DNA from: Pseudogulbenkiania subflava DSM 22618
GTDB lineage: Bacteria > Pseudomonadota > Gammaproteobacteria > Burkholderiales > Chromobacteriaceae
Length of the DNA: 64,000 nucleotides
Assembly (NCBI RefSeq): GCF_900177275.1
Contig: NZ_FXAG01000003.1
Coordinates: 154,774 to 218,773 of the forward strand
Reading direction: 5' to 3'
Below, piece by piece: positions 35,705 through 43,654 of the stretch. Position 1 is the stretch's first letter, and the number at the start of each line of letters is the position of its first letter. The notes below the pieces were generated by a model. It searched no databases. It was not told the origin of the DNA and saw only the letters and a program-made list of their open reading frames with translations. Made by a program: the position numbers and the translations under genes.

Positions 35705-36187
35705 ATGAGCAAGGACAAGACCCCGGTGACCCAGGCGGTGCGCGTGCTGCGCGAGCACGGCGTGCCCTTCAGCCCCCATCTCTACGCCTACGAGGAAAAA
35801 GGCGGCACCACGGTGTCGGCGCGTGAACTGGGGGTCGACGAACACGTCGTCATCAAGACCCTGGTGATGGAAGACGAACACAAGAAGCCGCTGATCGTGC
35901 TGATGCACGGCGACCACGAGGTGGGCACCGGCATGCTGGCCAAACAGATCGGCGCCAAGAAGGTGAACCCGTGCGACCCCAAGACCGCCGACAAGCACAG
36001 CGGCTACCAGGTGGGCGGCACCAGCCCGTTCGGCACGCGCCACACCATGCCGGTGTACATGGAGGCGAGCATCGCCGAGCTCGACACGCTCTACATCAAC
36101 GGCGGCAAGCGCGGTTTCCTGGTTGCCATCAGCGCCGCCGACCTGGTGCGCGTGCTGAAGCCGACGCTGGTCAACGCCGCCGCCTAG
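35705..36187 (+). CDS. ybaK: YbaK/EbsC-type aminoacyl-tRNA deacylase
   Basis: A 160-residue editing enzyme of the YbaK family, which hydrolyses mischarged Cys-tRNA(Pro). Family marks: a C-x-free N-terminus VRVLREHGVPFSPHLYAYEE, the VIKTLVMEDEHKKPLIVLMHGDHEV strand, KVNPCDPKTADKHSGYQVGGTSPFGTRH with the conserved GG/SPFG turn, and a final YINGGKRGFLVAISAADLVRVL. It ends shortly before an intrinsic terminator. Confidence 0.93.
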   Translation: MSKDKTPVTQAVRVLREHGVPFSPHLYAYEEKGGTTVSARELGVDEHVVIKTLVMEDEHKKPLIVLMHGDHEVGTGMLAKQIGAKKVNPCDPKTADKHSGYQVGGTSPFGTRHTMPVYMEASIAELDTLYINGGKRGFLVAISAADLVRVLKPTLVNAAA

Positions 36188-36199
36188 AACGGGCGCAAA

Positions 36200-36227
36200 A
36201 AAGCCGGCGCCTCGCGGCGCCGGCTTT
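36200..36227 (+). terminator. Intrinsic terminator after ybaK
   Basis: A 12-bp perfect stem, AAAGCCGGCGCC / GGCGCCGGCTTT, with a TCGC loop, 13 bases after the stop. Confidence 0.85.
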
Positions 36228-36249
36228 GTGGAGGGTCGTTCGTCCTCGA

Positions 36250-36427
36250 AGCCTATCCTGGCAGGCAAGCGAGCCAAGGCAGGTTGGGCGCTGCCAGCAC
36301 ACAGGAACCGGAATGGACATAGGGTCCATGAGGACTCCGTATCGCTGAACGAATCTCCGAGGGCAATTCGCACGCAGTACTGCCGGCGCTCAAGATGCGA
36401 AGGCGCAGCCGCCTAATGGGATAGGCT
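36250..36427. repeat. Repeat copy D (flank type 1, core reduced)
   Basis: A 178-base element bounded by perfect 9-bp inverted tips, AGCCTATCC (36250-36258) and GGATAGGCT (36419-36427). Outer blocks match copy A: CAGGCAAGCGAGCCAAGGCA at the left and GGCGCTCAAGATGCGAAGGC at the right. The common left module starts at GGAACCGG (36304). The central hairpin is almost gone: after CGCTGAACGAATCTCCGAG only four bases remain before ATTCGCACGCAG. The right tip is two bases from the stop codon of the next gene (minus-strand TGAGAGCCTATCC). No gene is seen inside. Confidence 0.85.
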
Positions 36428-36428
36428 C

Positions 36429-37826
36429 TCACCACCACCAGAACATCCAGCCCCAGGCGCTGTCCACCCAGGCCAGCGTGCCGAGGAACGGCAGCAGCGC
36501 CGCAAGCCAGCGCACGCCGCCGCGCCAGCGCCGCACGATACGCGCCGCCAGCCACAGCGACCACAGGTTGGCCACCGCCAACAACAGCAGGCGGAAATCG
36601 TTGACCCAGAACACCGGCACCCCTTCGTTCTTGAGCAGCGTCACCGTCAGTGCCGACAGGCCGAGGAACACGCCGCAGCCAGCGAGCGGGATCAACGCCT
36701 GCGCCAGATGATGGAAGCGCTGGCGCTGCCACGGGCCAGCCAGCCGCACCGCCAGCGCCAACAGCATGCTGATCACCGTGCCCATCGCCAGCGCGGTGGC
36801 AAACACGTAGCCCAGCAGCATGGCGCCGTCGAGCCAGGAGAAGCTGTCGTTCAGTTCCGGGTAGTGAGTCAGCAGCCACCACGGCGCGTTGCTCTCGAAC
36901 GGCCACCAGATGTCGCGTTCGATCAGCCACTCCGCCGCCACCTGCTTGAGCGTGACGAACCAGGGGCTGGCGCTCCAGTGGAAGGCGCCGATCGCCACGC
37001 CAAGCAGGCCGTAGACGATCAGCAGCGTCTGCCAGCCGTCGGCCTCGCGCTCGGCCACTTCGACCACCTCCGCGCTGGGCGAGCGCAACGACAGCGTCAC
37101 CGCGTCGCGGTGGCTGCTGCAGCGCCCGCACATGTGACAGCCGCTACCGCCCTTCATGTGGCGGATCGGCTGCAGCGGCGCGCAGTTGACCGCCTGGATG
37201 CGGATCACGTTCTTGTTGGCGATGGACGCCTGCCAAGCCTCTTCCTGCACCTTGAAGTGCAGTGGGGCGAGCTTGGACAACAGCCCGAACACGCCGTTGA
37301 CCGGGCACAGGTAACGGCACCAGGCGCGCTTGCCGCGGGTGTAGACAAACCCCACCGCCACCGCCGCCACGGTCGAGCCGCCCAGCACCAGCAGGGCGGC
37401 TTTCGGATACTGGTAGACGCTCACCAACTGGCCGTACACCGTGGTCAGCACGAAGGCGACGAAGGGCCAGCCGCCCCAGCGCATCCAGCGCGGGATCGGC
37501 CGGCCCAGTCCCTTCTGCGCCGCCCATTCCGACAGCGCCCCCTCGGGGCACAGCACGCCGCACCAGACGCGGCCGAACAGCACCATGCTGAGCAGCACGA
37601 ACGGCCACCAGATGCCCCAGAACACGAACTGGGCGAAGATGGTCAGGTTGTTGACCATGCGCGCCGCGTCCGGCGGCAGCGGCAGACAGGCCGGCACCAC
37701 CAGCAGGAAGGCGTAGACCAGCACCACCACCCACTGCAGACGCTGCAGCAGGCGGCCATGATCGCGCAGCCAGTCGCCGCCCTTCGCCAACAGGCGGCTC
37801 ACGCCGCCGGCTGTTGTTGCCGCCAT
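36429..37826 (-). CDS. Membrane polyferredoxin of the FTR1 iron-uptake operon
   Basis: A 465-residue membrane protein with roughly ten hydrophobic segments and iron-sulfur motifs. CGVLCPEGALSEWAAQKG (about 113-130) and CRYLCPVNGVFGLLSK (about 187-202) resemble the NapH/NosR cysteine pattern, and GSGCHMCGRCSSH (about 245-257) adds a third Cys cluster. It could carry electrons across the membrane, for example to reduce iron before or during uptake. It starts at ATG 37826, 28 bases inside the end of the FTR1 gene. The role is inferred from position; no close named homologue is claimed. Confidence 0.85.
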   Translation of the reverse strand: MAATTAGGVSRLLAKGGDWLRDHGRLLQRLQWVVVLVYAFLLVVPACLPLPPDAARMVNNLTIFAQFVFWGIWWPFVLLSMVLFGRVWCGVLCPEGALSEWAAQKGLGRPIPRWMRWGGWPFVAFVLTTVYGQLVSVYQYPKAALLVLGGSTVAAVAVGFVYTRGKRAWCRYLCPVNGVFGLLSKLAPLHFKVQEEAWQASIANKNVIRIQAVNCAPLQPIRHMKGGSGCHMCGRCSSHRDAVTLSLRSPSAEVVEVAEREADGWQTLLIVYGLLGVAIGAFHWSASPWFVTLKQVAAEWLIERDIWWPFESNAPWWLLTHYPELNDSFSWLDGAMLLGYVFATALAMGTVISMLLALAVRLAGPWQRQRFHHLAQALIPLAGCGVFLGLSALTVTLLKNEGVPVFWVNDFRLLLLAVANLWSLWLAARIVRRWRGGVRWLAALLPFLGTLAWVDSAWGWMFWWW

Positions 37827-38620
37827 CTCATCAACCCCGTAATCAGCAACCAGAACAGGCCGTAGGCCAACAGGCTCATCAGCGCCGGATGGGCGCGATA
37901 GCCGGTGAGCGCCGCCACCACGCCGCCCGCCGGCGACATGTCGTCGAGCAGCATCGAGCTGTCCCACAGCGGATCGACCAGCGCCGGCAGGTAGCCCATC
38001 GAGATCAGGTGCTCGATGCCGTTCATGAACAGCGCCGCCGCCAACAGCAGCAACATCACCTCGGTGACGCGGAAGAACAGTTTCCACGACAGGAAACGCC
38101 CGCCCAGCTGCAGCAGGAAGAAGGTCAGCAGCGCCAGCAGGAAGCCCAGCAGCGCCGCGCCGCCCATCGACAGCAGCGTGCTGCCATCGGCCCCGGCCAG
38201 CATGCCGTACAGGAACACCACGGTCTCGCTGCCCTCGCGCGCCACGGCGATGGCGGTCAACGTCAGCACGCCCCACCAGTTGTTGCGCGCGGCGTTGTCG
38301 GCAAGCCCGCTTTCCAGCTCCTTCTTCAGCGTACGGCCGTGCTCGCGCATCCACAGCACCATGTGCACGATGAGTGCGGCGGCGCTGAATACCATCACGG
38401 TCTGGAAGAGGTCCTGCCCGCCGCCGAACAGTTCGGCCGCGCCGAACAGGCCCAGCGCCAATACAATGGCGCACAAGAAGCCGACCAGCACGCCGCCCCA
38501 CAGATAGCGCTTGCCGCGCGCACCCACTTCGCCGTGGTTATTCAGCCAGGCGTAGAGGATGCCGATGACCAGCATGGCCTCGACGCTCTCGCGCCAGACG
38601 ATGAACAGTACCTGTCCCAT
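37799..38620 (-). CDS. FTR1 family high-affinity iron permease
   Basis: A 273-residue protein with about seven membrane helices and two REXXE-type iron motifs: WRESVEAMLVIGIL near residue 10 and AREGSETVVFLYGML near residue 128. These Glu-rich helices are the iron path in FTR1/EfeU. GGACAACC precedes the ATG. It follows the cupredoxin gene by 18 bases and overlaps the polyferredoxin gene, so the three are one operon. Confidence 0.94.
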   Translation of the reverse strand: MGQVLFIVWRESVEAMLVIGILYAWLNNHGEVGARGKRYLWGGVLVGFLCAIVLALGLFGAAELFGGGQDLFQTVMVFSAAALIVHMVLWMREHGRTLKKELESGLADNAARNNWWGVLTLTAIAVAREGSETVVFLYGMLAGADGSTLLSMGGAALLGFLLALLTFFLLQLGGRFLSWKLFFRVTEVMLLLLAAALFMNGIEHLISMGYLPALVDPLWDSSMLLDDMSPAGGVVAALTGYRAHPALMSLLAYGLFWLLITGLMRWRQQQPAA

Positions 38621-38638
38621 GGTTGTCTCCCTGCCGGC

Positions 38639-38965
38639 TTACTTGGCCACGATCACGCCTTGCGCCGTGGCCATGTGGAATTCGTCGAAGAACTTGTACT
38701 CGCCGGGGCTCAAGGACTGGACCACCACGAAGGACTCGACGCCAGGGCCTAGCACCTTTTCCTTGCGCAGCTGGGTGCTCTCGAACTCCACCGGGGTCTT
38801 GCCGGAGTTGATCAGCTCGATCTTGAACTTCTTGCCGGCCACCACCTGCAGCCGGGCGGGATTGAGCTTGCCGTCCTTGAGTTCGAGACGGTAGACCGGT
38901 AACTCTTCGGCCAACACGTTGGCCGAAGCCAGTCCCAACGCCACTACCATGAGCCATGCACGCAT
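38639..38965 (-). CDS. Periplasmic cupredoxin-like protein
   Basis: A 108-residue secreted protein. A signal peptide ends near NVLA (about residue 20). The rest is a single cupredoxin-like beta domain (LKDGKLNPARLQVVAGKKFKIELINSGKTPVEFES.., then SPGEYKFFDEFHMATAQGVIVAK). The usual C-x-H copper loop is not evident; E, H and M residues in FFDEFHMAT could bind metal. The gene sits just before FTR1, as in EfeO-type and P19-FTR1 systems. ATG 38965 follows AGGAG; a TTG two codons earlier is in frame. Confidence 0.82.
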   Translation of the reverse strand: MRAWLMVVALGLASANVLAEELPVYRLELKDGKLNPARLQVVAGKKFKIELINSGKTPVEFESTQLRKEKVLGPGVESFVVVQSLSPGEYKFFDEFHMATAQGVIVAK

Positions 38966-38989
38966 CGTCAAACGCTCCTGCCAGAAAGG

Positions 38990-39018
38990 GCAAAAGCGCC
39001 GCAGTTTGCCTGCGGCGC
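38990..39018 (-). terminator. Hairpin with T run between P19 and cupredoxin genes
   Basis: GCGCCGCAG (38996-39004) pairs with CTGCGGCGC (39010-39018) around a five-base loop; on the minus strand TTTT follows. It may stop or thin out transcription from the P19 gene before the cupredoxin-FTR1 genes. Confidence 0.7.
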
Positions 39019-39028
39019 TGAGATGGTA

Positions 39029-39063
39029 GACAACCCCCTTTTGCGAAGCGCAAGGGGGTTGTC
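39029..39063 (-). other. Second long hairpin in the P19-cupredoxin gap
   Basis: GACAACCCCCTT..GCG pairs with CGCAAGGGGGTTGTC, an arm of about 15 bp with two unpaired bases. With the next hairpin it forms a tandem structure. The rest of the gap (38966-39209) shows no gene; a third short hairpin (CCCGGC/GCCGGG) is near 39110. Confidence 0.6.
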
Positions 39064-39209
39064 ATGTAAACAGGAAGGCTGCGGATTCAATAACTGATCA
39101 GGAGCGGCCCGGCTTTGCCGGGTCCGGAAAATCTGAACAGGGTACTTTGTCGGCAGCCTGAGCGCCGCAGGGCACTGCAACGCTATCGGTCGGATCATCG
39201 AACCGGGGC

Positions 39210-39755
39210 TTAGTAGCCGCCTTTTTTGCCGGTGCCGGCGTAGGTGAACTCGTAGTTCAGCTCGAACGGCTTGAACCAGGCGCCGACGCCGGTTTCCTTA
39301 TCGACGTGGCGGCCGAAATGGGCATGCTCGTTGGCGCTCGGCGCCTGGATGGTGTACTTCAGCTTGTACTTGCCCGGCCCCATCAGCTTGACGTTGTCGC
39401 CGTAGTGCGGGCCATCGGAGGCCACCATCGGCATGAAGTCGCCCTTGATGGTCTGGTTGGAACCGACCTTGCTGACCTCGTACTTGATCACCAGGTACGG
39501 CATCCAGTCGCCTTCGGCGAAGCCGTTCGGGTTGTTCTTCACGGCGTGGATGTCCGCTTCCAGGTGCACGTCGGACTCGGCCGCCTTGCGCATCATGCCT
39601 TCCGGTTCCATTTTCACCGGCTGCAGGTAGACGGCGCCGATTTCCATGCCGTTCTTGATTTGCGGCTTGCCGATCGGGTATTCGGCGGCAAGGGCGGACG
39701 AGGCGGCGGCGACACCGGCAAGGGCCAGCGCGACGAGGCTCAGACGACGGATCAT
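39210..39755 (-). CDS. P19 family periplasmic iron-binding protein
   Basis: A 181-residue secreted protein of the P19/Tp34 family (FetP in E. coli), a copper-containing dimer that feeds iron to FTR1. A signal peptide ends at SALAAEYPIG (about residue 23). Conserved blocks are NGMEIGAVYLQPVKMEPEG, SDVHLEADIHAVKNNPNGF, and the metal-site region SDGPHYGDNVKLMGPGKYKL and NEHAHFGRHVDKETGVG. ATG 39755 follows GGGAG. Upstream are Fur-like boxes. It is the first gene of the iron-uptake unit. Confidence 0.94.
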   Translation of the reverse strand: MIRRLSLVALALAGVAAASSALAAEYPIGKPQIKNGMEIGAVYLQPVKMEPEGMMRKAAESDVHLEADIHAVKNNPNGFAEGDWMPYLVIKYEVSKVGSNQTIKGDFMPMVASDGPHYGDNVKLMGPGKYKLKYTIQAPSANEHAHFGRHVDKETGVGAWFKPFELNYEFTYAGTGKKGGY

Positions 39756-39820
39756 TCGGTTCTCCCAATGAAGGATGGCGGACTGCCGGCAACGGCCGGC
39801 GCAGATCAATTAACGGGAGT

Positions 39821-39871
39821 CATTATCATTCGTAATCTCACCTGGCGCAATAGATGAGAATGAATTTCATC
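39821..39871 (-). promoter_or_regulatory. Fur-like operator pair upstream of P19
   Basis: Two Fur-like sites: CATTATCATTCGTAATC at 39821-39837 (contains the TGATAAT half-site on the minus strand) and GATGAGAATGAATTTCATC at 39853-39871 (dyad GATGA/TTCATC). They lie 65-116 bases upstream of the P19 start and outside the convergent-oriented end of the Bcr gene. Iron repression of the P19-FTR1 unit is the expected outcome. Confidence 0.65.
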
Positions 39872-39881
39872 TTGATCCAGA

Positions 39882-41120
39882 TCAACGCGATGCGCCGGCC
39901 AGCGCCACCTCACGCGCCAGGCGGCGCCGGAATGCCATGCGGAAGCCGAAGCCCAGGCTCAGGAACAGCGCCATGGTCAGCGCCAGCGAGAGCGGACTGC
40001 CCCATACCAAGGGTGCGATCGCCCCGGCGACCAGACTCGACATCATGGTCTGGGTGAAGCCCTGCAGCGACGACACCGTGCCACGCAGCTCGGGGAACTG
40101 GTCCATCAGGTTGAGCGTGATCGACGGTGCCACCAGCGACATGCCGGTGGTGTAGAGCATCAAGGGCGCTAGGTTCCAGAACAGCGCGGGCGGAAACAGC
40201 AGGTTGTAGAGCAGGTTGGCCGCCAGCGCCGCGAACATCACGCCGTAGCCCAGGTTGACGATCTGGCGCGCATCGCGCCGCCCGGCCAGGCGCCCGGACA
40301 GGAAAGCGCCCAGCATGATGCCGCCCACCGCCGGGCCAAACATCCACAGGAACTGCTCCGGCCCGAGCCCCAGGTGCTGCATCAGGAACACCGGCGCCGC
40401 CGGAATGTAGACGAAGAAGCCGGCGAAGTTGAACGACACCGCCGCCGCCAAGAGCTGGAACTCGCGTTTTCGGCCAACCCGGGCGTAATTGGCGAGCAGC
40501 GTGCCCAGGTGCAGGCGCTGGCGCCGCTCGTGGCCGTGCGTCTCCGGCAGCGAGAACCAGCTGATGACGAACAGCCCGAAGCCGATCAGCGCCATGAACA
40601 CGAAGATCGAATGCCAGCCGAAGGCGCCGAATAGCCAGCCCCCCACCACCGGCGCGATCGCCGGCGACAGCGAAAACAGCATGGTCACCTGCGACATCAT
40701 GCGCTGCGCCTCGGCGCCGTCGAAACGGTCGCGGATGATGGCCCGCCCCACCACCAGCCCGGCCCCGCCGCACAGCCCCTGCAGGCCGCGGAAGATCAAC
40801 AGCGTGGTCAGGTTGTCGGCCAGCGCGCAGCCGACCGAGGCCGCCCCGAACAACAGGGTCGTCACCAGCACCACCGGACGACGTCCCACGGCGTCGGAAA
40901 TCGAACCGTGCCACAGCATCATCATGCCGTAGCAGAACAGGTAGACGGTGAGCGCCTGCTGGATTTCCACCGGGGTCGCGCCGAGCGAGGCGCCGATGGC
41001 GCGCATCGCCGGCAGGAAGGTATCGATCGAAAACGGCCCGAGCGTCGCCAGCAGCGCCAGCACCAGGGCCAGGCCGCGCGAACGCGTGGCGCTCGGGGAA
41101 GTAACAGTCTGTGAAGGCAT
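39882..41120 (-). CDS. Bcr/CflA family multidrug MFS transporter
   Basis: A 412-residue, 12-helix drug:proton antiporter. The Bcr/CflA start, LALVLALLATLGPFSIDTFLPAMRAIGASLG, and motif A-like GSISDAVGRRPVVLVTTLLF (about 75-94) and GLCGGAGLVVGRAIIRDRF are clear. The ATG at 41120 is preferred over a TTG one codon upstream. The Fur-like boxes lie just after its stop and belong to the next unit. Substrates (for example bicyclomycin or chloramphenicol in relatives) are unknown here. Confidence 0.9.
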   Translation of the reverse strand: MPSQTVTSPSATRSRGLALVLALLATLGPFSIDTFLPAMRAIGASLGATPVEIQQALTVYLFCYGMMMLWHGSISDAVGRRPVVLVTTLLFGAASVGCALADNLTTLLIFRGLQGLCGGAGLVVGRAIIRDRFDGAEAQRMMSQVTMLFSLSPAIAPVVGGWLFGAFGWHSIFVFMALIGFGLFVISWFSLPETHGHERRQRLHLGTLLANYARVGRKREFQLLAAAVSFNFAGFFVYIPAAPVFLMQHLGLGPEQFLWMFGPAVGGIMLGAFLSGRLAGRRDARQIVNLGYGVMFAALAANLLYNLLFPPALFWNLAPLMLYTTGMSLVAPSITLNLMDQFPELRGTVSSLQGFTQTMMSSLVAGAIAPLVWGSPLSLALTMALFLSLGFGFRMAFRRRLAREVALAGASR

Positions 41121-41234
41121 CAAATCGTCGTTTTCCAGTAATGAAAGTGGCCCCGGCCGCGCGGATGGCGGCGGCTTGGCCCCGGCCGGCCTATTGGGTC
41201 ACAATAGCCGTCCGCTAAAAAAGGGGAACCCCGC

Positions 41235-41585
41235 ATGATTCGCCTCTACCACAACCCGCGTTGCTCCAAGTCGCGCGAGGCACTGAAACTGCTGCAGGAC
41301 GCCGGCGCCGACGTCGAGACCGTCGACTACCTGAAAACCCCGCCCAGCGCCGAGGAACTCGACCGGCTGCTGACGCTGCTGAAGCTCGAACCGCGCGAGC
41401 TGATGCGCCACAAGGAGGACGAGTACCAGGCGCTGCACCTGGACGACGTCACGCTGGAACGCCGCCACCTGATCGCCATCATGGTCGAGCACCCGCGCCT
41501 GATCGAGCGCCCGATCGCGGTGCAAGGCGACCAGGCCGTGATCGGCCGGCCTCCGGAGCGGGTCCTGACCCTGCTCGGGCAGTAA
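41235..41585 (+). CDS. arsC: Arsenate reductase (glutaredoxin type, ArsC)
   Basis: A 116-residue thioredoxin-fold ArsC. The catalytic Cys is in HNPRCSKSREALKLL (about residue 10), with DYLKTPPSAEELDRLL and LIERPIAVQGDQAVIGRPPERVL as family blocks, including the arginines that bind arsenate. It stands alone, without arsR or arsB, so it may be a housekeeping ArsC/YfgD type. Upstream (41121-41234) is a short gap with no other gene. Confidence 0.9.
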   Translation: MIRLYHNPRCSKSREALKLLQDAGADVETVDYLKTPPSAEELDRLLTLLKLEPRELMRHKEDEYQALHLDDVTLERRHLIAIMVEHPRLIERPIAVQGDQAVIGRPPERVLTLLGQ

Positions 41586-41609
41586 ACCTGCCAACCGGCA
41601 AAATGTTTC

Positions 41610-41639
41610 TTGCGAAATAGTAACACGGTTTACTATAAT
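41610..41639 (+). promoter_or_regulatory. marR promoter with overlapping MarR operator
   Basis: TTGCGA (41610-41615), 18 bases, TATAAT (41634-41639). A 20-base dyad, ATAGTAAC..GTTTACTAT (41617-41636), covers the spacer and -10 and recurs at 42176-42195, so it is the likely site of autorepression. The ATG at 41646 is only six bases after the -10, which implies a leaderless or nearly leaderless mRNA. Confidence 0.75.
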
Positions 41640-41645
41640 CGGGCC

Positions 41646-42140
41646 ATGAACAAATCCTTCCACCAGCTCGAGCAGGCGATAGACCGTGTCGACAGCCGCT
41701 TTCCCGGCGTGCCGCGCCAGGAGGTCATCCTCACCCGGCTCTATTACCACATCATGCCGCGTCTCGGCGCCTACCTGAACGAGGCGCTCAAGGATTACGG
41801 CATCCACGAGTCGGTGTGGATGACGCTGATGACGATGTACGCCTGCCCGGACCACGTGCTGTATCCGTCCGACATCAGCGACACGCTGGACTCCTCGCGC
41901 ACCAACGCCACCCGCATCTCGGACGAACTGGTGAAGAACGGCTGGGCAGAGCGCCAGCCCTGCGCCGAAGACCGCCGCAAGATCCGGCTGGTGCTGACCG
42001 ACGCCGGCATCCGGTTCGTCGAGCGCATCATGCCGGTAGCGCGTGACCGCAACCGCTCGCTGTGGTCCGACTTCAGCGGGGATGAAAAAGCGCAGCTGGA
42101 GGGTCTGCTGCGCAAATTGCTCGCCCGCCTCGGCGGCTGA
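41646..42140 (+). CDS. MarR family repressor (EmrR/MprA-like) of the efflux operon
   Basis: A 164-residue winged-helix regulator. The helix-turn-helix and wing lie at about 60-115 (LYPSDISDTLDSSRTNATRISDELVKNGWAERQPCAEDRRKIRLVLTDAG), including the DRR wing tip. It precedes an OMF-EmrA-EmrB operon and is separated from it by a terminator and a second copy of its presumed operator. EmrR-type proteins release DNA when they bind phenolic or lipophilic compounds; the ligand here is unknown. The frame is open 12 codons upstream, but those codons overlap the -10 box. Confidence 0.92.
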   Translation: MNKSFHQLEQAIDRVDSRFPGVPRQEVILTRLYYHIMPRLGAYLNEALKDYGIHESVWMTLMTMYACPDHVLYPSDISDTLDSSRTNATRISDELVKNGWAERQPCAEDRRKIRLVLTDAGIRFVERIMPVARDRNRSLWSDFSGDEKAQLEGLLRKLLARLGG

Positions 42141-42145
42141 GCAGG

Positions 42146-42166
42146 AACCGGCCTGGCCGGTTTTTT
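42146..42166 (+). terminator. Intrinsic terminator after marR
   Basis: AACCGGCC-T-GGCCGGTT followed by a six-T run, five bases after the marR stop. Confidence 0.85.
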
Positions 42167-42175
42167 GTCGACCAT

Positions 42176-42195
42176 ATAGTAACCATGGTTATTAT
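42176..42195 (+). promoter_or_regulatory. Second MarR operator, at the efflux operon promoter
   Basis: ATAGTAACC..GGTTATTAT, a dyad with one mismatch, matching the marR operator in size and arms. It overlaps a likely -10 (TATTAT, 42190-42195) with TTGTCG at 42165-42170 as a -35 candidate (19-base spacing). Confidence 0.7.
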
Positions 42196-42202
42196 TTTGC
42201 AA

Positions 42203-43645
42203 ATGAATAATTGCATGACCAAGCCCCCACTCCCCCGCCCCCACTGGCAGCCCGCCCTGGGGATGCTGCTGCTGTCCGGCCTCTTGGCCGGCTGCGCCAC
42301 CCCGGCCCCGAGCGCCGCCCCCGCCACTCCGCTCAACGCCGAGCGCCTGGCGCTGCCGGCCGCCAAGACGGACACGGTGCACGACAACTGGTGGCAGGCG
42401 CTGGGCGACCCGGCGCTCGACCGGCTGATCGCCAGCGCACGCCAGCAAGCGCCGTCGCTGAAACTGGCCGCCGCCCGCGTGCGCGAAGCCGCCGCGCTGA
42501 GCGGGCTGGCCGACAGCCGGCGCGGCCCGCAGCTCGACGCCAATGCCTCCATCGACCGCGAACGCTATTCCGCCAACGGCCTGTTGCCGCCGCCGATCGG
42601 CGGCAGCTACCAGACGCTGTACTCGGCCTCGCTCGACGGCAGCTGGGAACTCGACCTGTGGGGCAAGCACCGCGCCGAACTGGACGCCGCGCTGGGGCAG
42701 CAGCGCGCCCAGGCGCTCGACGCCCGCCAGGCCGAACTGCTGCTGACGCAGGCCGTGGCCAGCCAGTACACCGCGCTGCAGCGCACCCTGGCGCAGCAGC
42801 AACTGACCTCCGCCCGCCTCAAGCTGGCCGACAGCCGCCTGCAACTGCTGCGCGCCCGCGCCAGCGCCGGCCTGTTGAGCGCCGACACCCTGCGCCCGCT
42901 GGAAGTGCAGCAAGCGCAGCTGAAGCAGCAGCTGAGCGCCCAGCAAGGCGACGCGGCACGCGCGCGCCATGCCCTGGCGGCGCTCACCGGCCAGGCGCCG
43001 AACGCGCTGGATAACCTGACCCCGGCCCCGCTCGGCACCACGCCAAGCCTCGACGAGGCAGCGCTCACCGCCGCCCTGCTGGGGCAGCGCCCGGACGTGG
43101 TGGCGCAGCGCGAGCGGCTGGAAGCGGCGGCGCACAGCGTCAAGGCGGCACGCGCCGCGTTCTACCCCAATGTGCAGCTGAGTGCCTTCATCGGCCTGTC
43201 GTCGCTCGACATCGGCCAGTTGCTGCAAAGCGAATCGCGCATGCTCGGCATCGCCCCGGCGGTCACCCTGCCGATCTTCCACAGCGGCGCGCTGCGCGCC
43301 AACCTGAGCCGCGAGCAGGCGCGCTACGACGAGGCGGTGGAGAGCTACAACCAGACCGTGCTCGACGCCCTGCGCCAGGCCGCCGACGCACTCTCGGGCC
43401 GCGACCAGGCGCGCCAGCAGCTGGCCGACGCGCGCCAGGCCGAAGACAGCGCCCGCCGTGCCAGCGACGCCGGCGCGGCACGGCTGCGCGCCGGCCTGAG
43501 CAACAAGCTCGACCTGCTCGGCACGCAGGAGGCGGAGCTGGTGCAGCGCGCCGCCCGCCTCGACAGCCAGGCCACCGGCCAGCTCGCCTTCGTCAACCTG
43601 AATACCGTGCTGGGCGGCGGCCTGCTGGCCCCGGCGCAGCCCTGA
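42203..43645 (+). CDS. Outer-membrane efflux lipoprotein (OMF, NodT type)
   Basis: About 480 residues. A lipoprotein signal ends in the lipobox LLAGC, followed by two outer-membrane-factor repeats (about 75-260 and 280-465): AARVREAAALSGLADSRRGPQLDA and YSASLDGSWELDLWGKHRAELDAAL are typical of the NodT/OprM family, with long coiled-coil stretches rich in Ala, Gln and Arg. It would form the outer duct for the EmrAB pump. The start is uncertain: ATG 42203 (just after the promoter) or ATG 42215; the ATG at 42185 lies in the operator. Confidence 0.9.
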   Translation: MNNCMTKPPLPRPHWQPALGMLLLSGLLAGCATPAPSAAPATPLNAERLALPAAKTDTVHDNWWQALGDPALDRLIASARQQAPSLKLAAARVREAAALSGLADSRRGPQLDANASIDRERYSANGLLPPPIGGSYQTLYSASLDGSWELDLWGKHRAELDAALGQQRAQALDARQAELLLTQAVASQYTALQRTLAQQQLTSARLKLADSRLQLLRARASAGLLSADTLRPLEVQQAQLKQQLSAQQGDAARARHALAALTGQAPNALDNLTPAPLGTTPSLDEAALTAALLGQRPDVVAQRERLEAAAHSVKAARAAFYPNVQLSAFIGLSSLDIGQLLQSESRMLGIAPAVTLPIFHSGALRANLSREQARYDEAVESYNQTVLDALRQAADALSGRDQARQQLADARQAEDSARRASDAGAARLRAGLSNKLDLLGTQEAELVQRAARLDSQATGQLAFVNLNTVLGGGLLAPAQP

Positions 43646-43654
43646 GGAGCACCC

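Noticed and set aside
39040-39200. A small gene in the gap between the cupredoxin and P19 genes
   Set aside because: Only hairpins and a short frame without start signals or codon bias.
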